Positions 1 to 10,567 of a stretch of DNA of 64,000 nt are shown here, in pieces. The notes below the pieces were generated by a model, which was given only the letters and a program-made list of their open reading frames with translations, was not told where the DNA came from and searched no databases. The DNA lies in the NCBI GenBank assembly GCA_918026815.1, contig CAKJVC010000150.1, positions 62,001-126,000 on the forward strand. The letters are read 5' to 3'. This DNA comes from Chalara sp. BL73 (taxonomy: Eukaryota > Ascomycota > Leotiomycetes > Helotiales). The translations under genes and the position numbers were made by a program. Every line of letters starts with the position of its first letter. The first letter of the stretch is position 1.

Positions 1-347
1 AATATTATCTTCAGAATTTCATCCTCAAGGTAGTATGATCTCCAGAAAATTATCTATAGAACAATTTCGTCTCCAAAACTTTATCTACAAAACAAGTTGA
101 TCCGTAAAAGTTTGTCTCCTAAGCAAATAGTGTCTGGGGATTTGCACACGGGGATTCGCCCTAAGACCTCCTTAACCTGTAATAAATTTATGCTATGATT
201 TCTAGGCCGGCCCGCTTGGGATATACAATTGCTTGCAAATCTACGAGGTGATTTCAAGTAACGCCGTCAGTTCATAACCTAGATGTGACATAGATGTGGG
301 AGAGAGAGGGTGCAGAAACAGGCGCGGTGAGTAAGGGCGAAGAGTGG
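1..347. other. Non-coding left edge
   Basis: No gene is supported here. The first 120 bases hold degenerate short phrases built on CAAAACTTTATCTACAAAA-like words, without a clean period. The stretch lies downstream of the stop codon of the regulator gene at 348-2059. Confidence 0.4.
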
Positions 348-2059
348 TTAATGGCGGGAACGCGCATCGCACACTCTTTCTAAGGCCTCCCAGCTCCCAT
401 CACCATGGCTTCGCTTACATAGCACCATGATCTTTCCCGTGGAGTGATCCAAAAACTTCACCTGGACTCCACGGACCCTGCACGGCTCCGGCAGCGATGG
501 TAGTGCCAAATCCTGACCCTCAGGAGCGTTGTAGAGAGGGAAGTCGTCGATGACATAAATATCCTTGTAGAAGTCTTTCCCTTCGATCTCCATTATTTCC
601 TGTGCAATATTTGCGGCTACTATCCCATTCCAGATCCCTTCCTGATGTGGTGCGGAGGCGAGTAATCTGATGGCCTGGACCCGGATTCGAGGAGCGCGGC
701 ACTTGAGAGCCGTGTAATAGAGCGGCGGAATCAAGCCCATGTCGGCTGTAAAACTGAACCTTTTTGTGCAATATCCCGATAACGTGTCGGATGCCATAGT
801 TGGAGAGGCAGCCTTCAAAAGATCTATACACTGGACGATTATAGAGACGAAGTCATCTGTGTATAAGTCGAAGATAGATTCGCCTGCTGGCGAGACATAG
901 GTTGCGGTCATGATACAAGCCATAGTATGGTAGATGCGCAGAAGTGGATACGCAAGTGCATCGCGAGAATTTATTTGCGCCTTTAGGCTGACTCGTGATG
1001 CTCTGTAAGTCTGAAGCCAAGATGAAAGGCCTGCCTGAATGCGTCGCTGACTACTAAGAATTTCTAGTGGATATACAAAACATTGGGAGGTCTCTACCTG
1101 ACGACATTGCTCTGTCAGACGATGCATACCATTTAGCAGTTCATCGAGTTGCTGCCTTGCTTGTTTGATGGACCGGAAAATGGGTGGCGGAATTTGAAAC
1201 GGAGCATCCTGTGTTACAACATAGTGACTCTGAGAAACATATCCAAAAAGCGCTGACTGCACGTACAGTCTAGCGAAAGCTTCAACGATATAGTCATCGA
1301 TGGACTCTTGTTGAGACTTTAAGATGAGAGCCCCCGCTTCCACCATGCTAGACTGGACTTGGATCTGGCTGAGGAGCTTCAGGCCGTTTTGGAGGTGAGT
1401 ACTGCCCGCCTTGTACTGCCCACGAAGAAACTCTAAGCAGATGAACACCATGCAGGTAATGAGAGCCACGCGGACAGACTCCTTGTTCTTGGCTGCGAAA
1501 TGAGGCTGGAGATAGTTGATCGCTTTGCTGTACTGCCGCAGCGTGAACTGCTCCCATTCATCTGGGACGCTTTCTCGTTTCCCTGAAGCATTACTGTCGA
1601 GCATCTCCCCTTTGTGAGCAGAGCTTAAAGCCAGGACGGCATGCATCACGGCAGGCTCCTTCGAACTCGCCTGAAAAACTAGCGTGTCCCAAAACGTGGA
1701 CTCGAAGACCCCGGGAAGTTTCATGCGAGCGCAGTTTATAAACCACTCGAAACAAGTCCGTTCGCTTTTGCTCACTGCACGCAGTGACGCACTATAGTGC
1801 ATGGTGCTGATGCAGCCTTTCGGACGGGTAAAAGGACGACCATAAGTATTGCCCCCTCCGCCCCATATGCCATATCCATCACACGGCCGACCAGTGGCAA
1901 CGCATCGCTGGCATGCCGGTCGGCCCTCATCGCACTTGACCCGTCGAACCCTGGCCACAGAATAAGATTGCCTGTTCGTAAAAAAGACTTCCTGATGACT
2001 CACTTGCAAGTCCTACAGCCGGACTTCACCTTAGCTCTGCTTGGGCCGTCTCTATTCAT
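348..2059 (-). CDS. Zn2Cys6 fungal transcription factor
   Basis: Nuclear DNA-binding regulator of the fungal Zn(II)2Cys6 class, 552 aa in my model. Exon 1 is 2059-2004 and exon 2 is 1950-348, with a 53-nt intron (donor GTGAGT, acceptor CCAG). The intron splits the zinc cluster, and only joining the exons restores all six cysteines: C15, C18, C25, C32, C35 and C42. The rest looks like the C-terminal 'fungal-specific transcription factor domain 2' type, with phrases such as FEWFINCARMKLPGVFES and MHAVLALSSAHKGEM. It is divergently transcribed from the SDR gene at 2659, with a 600-bp shared promoter, so it may control that gene. No cluster motif GTGGGAC lies upstream. The family call is firm; the target is unknown. 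Confidence 0.88.
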
Positions 2060-2658
2060 GATTGTTCAGGTCTATCCGCAGGAAAGAAACTAAATGCAAA
2101 GGTAGGCGGATTTGAGAGGGGTATTTATCCACAATCCGTCCATTCGCTCGCTCGGAAAAATCGCTGTTTAATTGGTTAAGAAAAATTTAAGCTCAGCCAC
2201 GGGGAGCCAGACAACAACCATTGCAGCTGATTGGTTAGCTCGCATTTTCCATCTGTTAATTGGCAGTTGTTTGTCGCACACCAAAGAAACGCGAAGTGTC
2301 CGATAGCTAGTGCCAAAACAACCACCGGGTTGTGAGATACTTCGATATACTTCCTCAATACCATACTATCGAGACCTCGATTAATACTAGACAAAGGCTG
2401 GCTGACAGAATAGTATCCATCCGCACCTCTCAAAAGTCTCACTAAATCAAAAAAAAAAAAAAACGTCTCTAATAGGGTATAGGCTAGGTTCGAAGCTTTC
2501 TTTGCCCCCTTTTATTACCAACCTGATAAACCCCCGTTTGACCCATAAGAGGTGATTTGAACTAACTTATAAAACCATCCTCGTCTCCTCTGCTACAGAC
2601 ATCAGTTTGTCGCGTCGAACAAGCCTGGTCTGTTTACTTCTACGGTATCGCAAAAACC
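2060..2658. promoter_or_regulatory. Divergent promoter, regulator / SDR
   Basis: 600 bp between the two divergent start codons. A TATAAAA box at 2568-2574 lies about 85 bp before the SDR start. An A-run of about 14 lies near 2448-2463. No other gene is seen. Confidence 0.45.
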
Positions 2659-3585
2659 ATGTTCGGTAGTGGTGTATCTTACCACCCAGCCAGGGATATT
2701 CCATCTCTGGATGGCAAAGTCATTGTGATTACAGGTGGCAACATCGGTCTCGGTAAACAATCCGCTCTATCCCTCTCGAAGCACAATCCGTCCCAGATAT
2801 GGATCGCAGCACGCAATGCCCAAAAGGCAAACGCTGCAATAATCGAAATTGAGAAACAGGCGCCTGGAGTATCTGTTCAGTTCCTAGAGCTCGACCTCGC
2901 TTCATTCGATTCTATTAAGACGGCAGCTAGGAACCTGCGCGCCTCTATTTCTCGCCTCGACATCCTTCTTCTCAACGCAGGTGTCATGACCTGTCCATCC
3001 GGACTGACTAAGGATGGATATGAAGTACAATTTGGGACGAATCACATAGGACATGCATTGCTACTCAAACTTCTCACATCACTCCTGCTTAAGACTTCTA
3101 CTGATCATCCCGAATCAGACGTAAGGGTTGTTAGCGTCAGCTCAGTAGCACACAAGTTTCCCCCATCGGGCGGCATCAAGTTCGACACTCTGAAGACAAA
3201 TGGCAAAAGTATATCAATAAGCGACCGGTATGGACAAAGCAAGCTGGCGAATATCCTATACGCTCGGGAAGTAGCAGAACGATACCCTCAGTTGACCACA
3301 GTATCGATTCATCCAGGGACTGTCAAGACGGATTTTCAAAAGACCAGTGGGGGAAGTTTGCTGGTTCTCGGGTTCCAAAAGGTTGTAGTCCCAATTATTG
3401 GAGTTAGTGTAGAAGAAGGCGCAAAAACTCAGTTGTGGGCGGCTACTGCCAAAGGCGTTGTGAATGGGGAGTATTATGTGCCTGTGGGAGTACCTGGCAA
3501 AGGGAGCGATCTGTCAAAGGACAAGGAGCTAGCAAGGAAGCTGTGGGAATGGACTCAAAACGAACTGGAGGGACATGATATTTGA
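2659..3585 (+). CDS. Short-chain dehydrogenase/reductase (SDR), retinol-dehydrogenase-like
   Basis: Single-exon 308-aa NAD(P)-dependent oxidoreductase, full length for a classical/extended SDR. Visible motifs are the cofactor loop TGGNIGLG (residues 25-32), NAG (106-108), catalytic serine in VSVSSVAH (about 159-162), the active-site YGQSK (Tyr191, Lys195) and HPG at 218-220. It belongs to the group annotated in fungi as retinol dehydrogenase or WW-domain-oxidoreductase-like, acting on alcohol/ketone substrates that cannot be predicted. ATG 2659 is chosen because a TATA box lies about 85 bp upstream and the N-terminus fits the family. The upstream neighbour is a divergent Zn2Cys6 regulator. 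It lacks the GTGGGAC motif found in core-cluster promoters. Confidence 0.9.
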   Translation: MFGSGVSYHPARDIPSLDGKVIVITGGNIGLGKQSALSLSKHNPSQIWIAARNAQKANAAIIEIEKQAPGVSVQFLELDLASFDSIKTAARNLRASISRLDILLLNAGVMTCPSGLTKDGYEVQFGTNHIGHALLLKLLTSLLLKTSTDHPESDVRVVSVSSVAHKFPPSGGIKFDTLKTNGKSISISDRYGQSKLANILYAREVAERYPQLTTVSIHPGTVKTDFQKTSGGSLLVLGFQKVVVPIIGVSVEEGAKTQLWAATAKGVVNGEYYVPVGVPGKGSDLSKDKELARKLWEWTQNELEGHDI

Positions 3586-4732
3586 CTTGGAGGTTGTCTT
3601 TTGCGGGCGGTAGTTTTTCATGCTGGTCGTACATGAAGAAGATGCTGTGGGTCATGCTCTGGTGCAAAATGTTTCATTAGATAAGTAGTTTGAGACTCCG
3701 GGATTTTAATGATAGTTCTTTTCAGCCATTCGTCACATGGCACCCCATCCTAGAAATATCACCAGCGAGCTAATCTTCGAGGTCACAGAAGACGATGCGG
3801 AACTCAGCTGCGAGCTGATTCCGTTGAGCTTCAGAGTATGGCTTCCGACAGCGAGGAAGTCGCCGATGTCGAAGACGAAGAACATGGAGGGGCAATAGTG
3901 AAGGAAGGTTCATCTTTGACGGGCTGGATGAAGACATGTGGATTGAGGACTGAGGCTTCAATTTGCAGCGCCGTCTGGTCGCATAATTCTAGTGGCCTCT
4001 CTAACAAACGGGTCAGGAATACATGTAATCAGCAGTTCTGAATGAATCCATGCCTAGAACCCAGCCTCCAGTTGAGAACTCATCATTTATATCATTTTGT
4101 ATATCATCATCAATACAGTCTATGAGGTACTCATCAATTGATAAATTACCGCTGTAATCATCTCTTCCCCGGCTAGAAACAGCTCATAATCTCAGCAGGA
4201 TGCGACACTGTCACGAGTCACTTGTACCTAGATTAGACTCTAGATCCCCATTGGAGTGGTCCCAGCTGTAACATCCCAGCACGAGATTCGCACGATGTGA
4301 ATCAGCGCAACTTCAATCCAGGTCCAGCGCTATGGAGCTCGAAGATTGGATACACGCCGAGGAGCCTCGACAATCGAATTGGCGTGTTCTGGAGAACTCA
4401 CATCGCTCACGAAGCCCTCCTCCACTCCTCTTAAATCGCAATAGGTTCCTATGGGTTAAGTTTCGTCGTGTCGATCATTCCGTCCGCTCCCCACGCCTAA
4501 TACGGCACCCCCTACGGACTATGTTGGCCAGTAACCCTTGGCAAAGTATGCAACCTAAATCCGAGCCTAACCAAAATGGAGAATCTCACGGACGGCCACG
4601 CTTCCGGGTTCCGGGCTGAGTGTACTAGCAACTTGAACAGCCATAAAGACCTATGAAGTAAAGCACATTGTATAACCCAACTCAGATCCATTTTCGAAGA
4701 GCTCTTTCAAACCACTCGCCTAAATTCTAAAT
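3586..4732. other. Intergenic, no gene seen
   Basis: 1.15 kb between the SDR and the aldehyde dehydrogenase. The open frames here are short, have no recognisable domain, and overlap on both strands. Nothing further is supported. Confidence 0.5.
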
Positions 4733-6234
4733 ATGACTTCCTTTAAAGTAGAAGAACGTTTGTTCATCAACGGTGAATTTGTGCCGTCCCTCTCTGGAAA
4801 GAAATTCGACATCTACAATCCTACCAGTGAGAAGATATACGCCTCAATCTACGAAGCGGGAGTGGAGGACGTCGACATTGCCGTCAAGGCTGCAAGCGAT
4901 GCCTTTCCCTCTTGGTCAGCACTATCCGCAGCTGAGCGAGGAAGTTACCTGTACCGATTGGCGGATGCAATAGAAAAGGTTATTCCTGAGATTTGCTTCT
5001 TAGAGGCAATCAGTATGGGCAGACCAGTTCACAACGATTGTAAGTTTCTGCCTAAAATTATCTCATCTTCTTTACCTACCTACTCACATCTCTCTCAGTT
5101 TTCTCCGCCAGTGCTCCGAGCCTTTTCCGCTTCTATGCCGGTAAAGCTATGGATTTGATCGGCGATTCCTCGTTGAACACTGCCAACACGGTTAACATCG
5201 TCCTTCGACAGCCATACGGAGTATGTGGAGCCATTATTCCTTGGAATGCCGCAATTTCTATGCTGGCTAACAAGGTCGCTCCTGCCCTAGTTTCTGGCAA
5301 CACGCTCGTCTTAAAGACCTCCGAAAAGTCGCCGCTTAGTGCTGCTGTTATTGCCCGTTGCTGCCGAGAGATTGGGCTTCCCAAAGGGGTGTTGAACATT
5401 CTTAATGGGTACGGTATACCATGTGGTGAAGCTATCGCAAAACACATGCAAATCCGGAAACTATCATTTACTGGCTCTGAACTAGTGGGCCGAATCATCA
5501 AAAGATTGGCGGCCGAATCCAACTTGAAAAATGTAACCCTTGAACTTGGTGGGAAAGCTCCAATGCTTATTTTTGAAGACGCCGATCTAAAGAAGGCAAT
5601 ACCTGCTGCTGCATTTTCGATTTTAGTCAATACGGGTCAATTTTGTATGGCTTGCACTAGGGTCTACGTCCATAAATCTATCACCGACAAGTTTGTTGCG
5701 GGCATAAAGGCTATCATGTCGCAAGCTGTGTCTAGCGATCCGCTTGCCGAAGGGACTCTAAGAGGCCCGCAGGTCGACAAGTTACAATTTGATCGAATCA
5801 TGGACTATCTCAACTATGCTAAAGCTGAGAATTTTGAGATACAGCTCGGCGGTGATCGTGAAAGGGCTGAAGGTTATTTCATTCAACCAACTATTATTAC
5901 CAATGCTCCCGAGGATTCCCGTGTTATGAAGGAGGAGATATTCGGACCGGTGCTGTGCATCAACACCTTCGAAGATGAAGAGGAGGGTTTAGCTCGAGCA
6001 AATGATACAGAATACGGCTTATATGCCAGTGTCTTCACACAAGATATCTCCCGTGGCTTGAGAGTGGCCAAACGATTCGAGGCCGGAAGTATAGGCATTA
6101 ACTGTGCTAGCCCAACCTCTGCAACAATAGATATGCCTATTGGAGGATGGAAAAGTAGCGGTGAGGGCTACGAGTTTGGTCAGCATGGCCTGGAAGCATG
6201 GACAGAGCTAAAATCGATCTGTATTGCACTATAG
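4733..6234 (+). CDS. Aldehyde dehydrogenase (ALDH superfamily)
   Basis: NAD(P)-dependent oxidation of an aldehyde to an acid, 480 aa. Exons are 4733-5039 and 5099-6234; the 59-nt intron (GTAAGT...CTCAG) restores the conserved stretch around FRFYAGKAMD. Catalytic features are all present: Asn152 in PWNA, Lys176 in LKTSEK, the FTGS loop at 226-229, Glu251 in LELGGKAP, and the nucleophile Cys285 in NTGQFCMACTR. The length is the family's usual one. The substrate is not predictable; semialdehyde or aromatic aldehyde oxidation would fit the nearby aromatic-compound cluster. No GTGGGAC motif lies upstream, so membership in that regulon is not supported. Confidence 0.93.
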
Positions 6235-6766
6235 TTGAAATTCCTGCTTCAAATTTAGTATGACGACGCAGTATGTTTTTGGGAATTCTCAAGTACGATT
6301 GAAAATAGCTACACTCTCCCAAGCTACTACTACTTTGATATCTATTGCCGAATAAGTTTTCCCCTAAGTCAATTAACCTCGCCTTCTAAAGGTCTCTACT
6401 ATCTTGATCAAGCTTTATCTCCTTCCCTACTACCCTTTCGCCATCTCTGTTGTCTTCTCGGCAAGCCATAGGAGACTGCGGGAGGGATTGATCGGTTATA
6501 CATGAAAGACAGGAAACTGAGGAGGAATCATTCAAAGAGGTATTAAACTGCGGCTTGGGCGGGTCATGGGCTCGCAAGTTTTCGGTATACCTCAAGCCCA
6601 TCGTATTCCCTGGTCATGGCAAGTTGTCATTCCTGAGCTATGAAGGATCAGTTTGACCACCAACTCGTCATCTGGAATCCATAACCCTTATTTTAGTCCT
6701 TTCCGGTCACAGTGCAGGACTTCTCGAGCTTGCGGTAACTGGCATCTTTGAAGAATAGGCTATAAG
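6235..6766. other. Intergenic, no gene seen
   Basis: About 530 bp downstream of the ALDH gene and before the family A LTR. Nothing is recognised. Confidence 0.45.
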
Positions 6767-6949
6767 TGTCGGAATACCTACCACGTAGCAAAGATGTAGT
6801 AGCTGTGACTACGTTCTTACTGGTGTGGTTTTGGTATTTGTTGATTGATTCTAAGCTACGGCCATTGCCAGGTAGCTATATAGTGGTAGAAGACCCACAG
6901 TCCCCGTGACCTGTTAGAACGCGTGAAGCTATGTACATTCATTCCAACA
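6767..6949 (+). mobile_element. Solo LTR, family A, copy 1
   Basis: A 183-bp element beginning TGTCGGAATA and ending ATTCCAACA (TG...CA, short inverted termini). It is homologous along its length to the elements at 13622-13802, 21317-21510 and 34007-34194. Flanks ATAAG / ATAAA match at 4 of 5 bases, consistent with an aged 5-bp target duplication. No internal retrotransposon domains are adjacent, so it is read as a solo LTR. Confidence 0.75.
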
Positions 6950-8748
6950 ATAAAAGTAGACAAGGGCAAGCGATATCAAGAGGAAAGGAATGATTCAGTT
7001 TCAGAAAGCGTCGATAGAAAGAATCCTCGATACTACAACCGTTCTGTGTTTACAACCTATGCAACTGACGTTTTCTCGACTTCTGCCAGGAACGCCTCCA
7101 AGTGGTGCTAGACTTCTACATCCTCTAATACTTGAGGCTATTTAGCGATGGCTTTCATTACTTTGTGGTATTTTTCCAAGGCGGTGGCATTGTTGAGGGC
7201 GTGTAAGTTGAGTGCCTCGTTGGCCGTAGACTTCAATATGCCGCCATTACTCTCCTGGCGGAAGAATCGATGACCAGCAACGCTGAACTCAGGGCAGACC
7301 ATACTGAGCTCAGGGTCGGAAATGTTGAGTTTGTGGCGACAAACACAGAACTCAACAATGGCACAAGGGAGTTGTTGAAAGAGTTGGCAGCGGTCAAAAC
7401 TAAGTTCGCAGAAACCAAGGTACAGTTGGCAGATGTTGTATCGATCACAAACAACTCAAATTGCCAATACGATACGAGGTGACATGGACAAAAATAGATA
7501 TGGGAACATTATCATGGAGTTTACGCCGAGGTTCGAGAGTCTCAAGCCATTAGCCGCACGAGTTTCGATTCGCTCTTTCGCACGGAGGGTCTCGGGAAAC
7601 CCGTTCGATGCGATGACAACAGGGATGGTTAATAAACGCGCGACTTATTGAATAGATAAACCAATTATTTGCGGCAAAGACATCCCGCCTCATGTCTCCT
7701 TCTGATGTCAAACTTTTGATTTTCTTCTATAGTGTTTCGCCCACGCATTTGAACCCTCTTCTCGCTTCGCTTTCAACCCCGCTCCCCTCGACCATACCCG
7801 CAGCTTTTGTCTCTTGAATGATCTCTCTGAGTTGGCTAAGGCACTGTGATATTCTGCTGGGCCTTATATTTTTCGAGAGCGTGGGATTGGAGTGCAGATA
7901 TTGAGTATCTAATACACTTAACCAGATGGCTAGGGCAAAGAAACAAGCAGGTGGATTCGTGACACAACTTGAACAATCGCAATGCACAGATACAGACAAA
8001 TGAGGGGAATGCCTGAGTGATTCGACTACCAGAGACACTGGGCGATGCAGAAAGAAGACGTACTGACATTGGTTTAATAAAAAAAAAAAAACTTGACATC
8101 ACGCTATATCACTATGGAACCAAATAGTCCATTGCAAATAATTTTTTGGTGAACAGGCCGTAATTCTTTTTCCCGTCAAACTCGCTCCCATGTTACTCTG
8201 TTGATTTGAGGCTGCAAAATGGTGGCTTTGTGACGTTTGATAACTAAAGTAAAAGCATTATATACACAGAGGCAGAAGAGAATGGCATTTAAATGACTTT
8301 CCTGCAAAGCAACAACAATTACAGCTCGTTGGATCTCGTTGGGATTCCTGGATTATCTAGGCTTCCTATCCAATATTCAACAATCCCTCTCACTCTTCAC
8401 TACAATGATGAGGCATATTGAATGTATTTATTACTCCCACAGTGCATTTGATTCTTTCGCGGTGGTTACATATCGGGGTTGTACCAGGAGGGTACAAACA
8501 GAAATGAAAATCGCCCCTCCAGTGCTCTTCATAGGCCCAGTTTACATTTGGTATGCTTTGGAGCAGAATAGCTCCTTCAGTCCCATGCCATCCTTTGCGA
8601 CATCGAGTCAGTCAATCTTCGCTGGAGGTGCGGCCATGGCTCCCCAGTCTCGAAGTGTTCTCTCTTGCGTCAGTGAAACAGGTTCTGCGCAAATGTGGGT
8701 GGCATTACTTAAGATAACGGAGTAACACCAGCAACAGCGCGGTGTCTA
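6950..8748. other. Intergenic; possible coiled-coil gene remnant
   Basis: 1.8 kb without a convincing gene. A plus-strand frame at about 7200-7480 encodes a Glu/Leu/Ala-rich heptad-like stretch (for example RELLKELAAVKTKFAETK) that could be a coiled-coil relic. It has no conserved domain, and its flanks do not extend the frame. Poly-A of about 12 lies near 8080-8092. Confidence 0.3.
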
Positions 8749-9898
8749 TCACTTCCCTCTACGAGTCTGTTTACACGCCAAAAATTGTCAGGCTAAGTTC
8801 GGTGATGTGGGAGGACTCCTGAGCTGGCACTTACCACGGCTGGATTCTGGCCATTGAATTGACTTGCGCCGCCCGTCAGGTGGTCGCTAGGATCAGCAGT
8901 TTGATCACCCACTCTCGCCTTTGACATACTAGAAGCCTTAGTGATAGCCTGGGTAATCTTTTTGTATTTGTAGACGGTCCAATCAAAAACATAATCGTAT
9001 TGAAATCCCTCACGGACGAAAAGATCCCGTAGGATCTTACGGAGGTAAGAGTAATCAGGCTTGTCGTCAAAACGAAGTGAGCGTGTATAATTGAGATAAA
9101 TATTGAATTCGTTTGGCAATCCGCGACAAAGGACCTCTGTAGGAGTCGTCATTTTCTTTTCCATAATACGGTCATATTTCTGCTTCTTCGTAGCTGCCTT
9201 GAGCCCCTGCCAAGGGAGGGAGCCCCGACAAAAATAAAGCAGAACGTATCCAAGGGACTCTAGATCGTCACGACGGGATTGCTCTATTTCCAATTAGCTT
9301 TGTGAAACAAGGAAAGGGAGGAGTACGTCCCGACACCCAGGTGGGTATTGATAGAAGCGTAACGAGCCGTGCCAGTCAAATTCTTGTTTTCTCTGTACGG
9401 AATATGGAAGTGAGTCTTTGGGTCCCGATATTTCTTGGCAAGGCCAAAATCAATAACATTAACCTGATTGCCCCTCTTCCCAATACCCATGACAAAATTG
9501 TCTGGTTTTATATCACGGTGGAGGAAGCTCTTAGCATGGATGTACTCGATACGAGAGAGAAGCTGGTCGGCAAGCAAAAGGACGGTCTTTAGAGAGAATT
9601 TCCTATTGCAGAAATTGAAGAGGTCTTCCAGGCTAGGGCCTAAGAGATCCATTACCATGGCGTTATAGTCACACTCTGCGCCAAACCAACGGACGAATGG
9701 GATACCAACACCCCCGGCAAGGGACTTGTACACACGAGCCTCATACTCGAGTTGGGGATGCTTGGCTTTGACACTCTCGAGCTTAATGGCAATCTCTTCG
9801 CCGGAGATAATATTCGTTCCGAGATAAATGTCACCGAACGAGCCAGACCCAATCTTCCGACCAATACGGTATTTATTGCCCACACGAAGATCCTGCAT
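8749..9898 (-). CDS. Casein kinase 1 (Hrr25/CK1-delta-like) paralogue
   Basis: Ser/Thr protein kinase, 342-344 aa. Exon 1 runs from ATG 9898 to 9337 (or 9331), exon 2 is 9283-8835, exon 3 is 8766-8749 (donor GTAAGT, acceptor ACAG; last residues TRRGK). Kinase hallmarks are GSGSFGD, Lys39 (IAIK), HRD with Asp129, DFG 150-152 and the CK1 signature [10 protein letters not shown]. Exon 2 carries [15 protein letters not shown]. Oddity: fungal CK1 reads HLGVEQ across intron 1, which would need exon 1 to end after GTCG, but the next bases are GG where GT is required. The nearest GT donor, 6 nt upstream (GTGTCG), keeps frame but deletes Gly-Val. Fungi usually have one or two essential CK1 genes, so this is probably a diverging extra copy, possibly a pseudogene in the making. 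Confidence 0.85.
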
Positions 9899-10567
9899 TT
9901 CTGTCAGTTGGATAGACGGTACGAGGTGGACTCAGAATGTATTCCCATTCCGCAAGTGGGCATTGAAAGTCTCCTTCCAAAGATTATGCAGTGGCATCAG
10001 TCAAAAGGTATACCATACGAGATTCGACATATTGGGTCAAAAGCTTAGACGAGAGTGAATTAAGAAGTAAAAAGCTTTTGATGAACAATTCTGAGGTTTT
10101 CCAGCTGAAGCGAACTTGTTGTAGAGGGAGCCGCCGCAGAACCGGTTGTCAAAATGTTGACTGTAATGAGATCCGCGAACCATGAAGATGAGAATTACTG
10201 TACAGGACGAGTTCCAAGTGTGCCTGGCCCAGGTAAGGTACGCCCTGCCCGATCGTGTACTATGCCCCTTTCAGGTTTAGTGGCCAGTCACCGCACCATC
10301 TGCCTCGGACCCACTTTATTTAGCGACATTTAAGGCGTCGGAGGCGAATGACCGACGAGATGCCGAGCAGACACACCGACGAGACGTCCGAGCCCAATAA
10401 GCGAAGCCGAGAGCCAAGGCAGCGTATCTCCAGCTCTCGCTCGGATCAGCTCCATATTCGAAAGTCCCCCTCCCAGGTAGGAGAGCTTGCCCTCTTTCTG
10501 CCTCTTTCTACTATGGCGGTAACATTTGATTGATATCCTATCTGTCTACTCAATCCTTGTCGCTATC
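9899..10567. other. Divergent intergenic, CK1 / Zn2Cys6 regulator
   Basis: About 670 bp between two divergent start codons. Repeated ACCGACGAGA / CCGACGAGAC words occur around 10350-10390. No gene is supported. Confidence 0.4.

Noticed and set aside
4332..4619. 95-codon plus-strand frame before the ALDH gene
   Set aside because: Arg/Pro-rich, no domain, and ends just before the ALDH promoter; not supported as a gene.
7270..7482. Small plus-strand frame with coiled-coil-like heptads
   Set aside because: No domain, no extension by splicing, and a fully open shadow on the opposite strand; left as a possible relic only.
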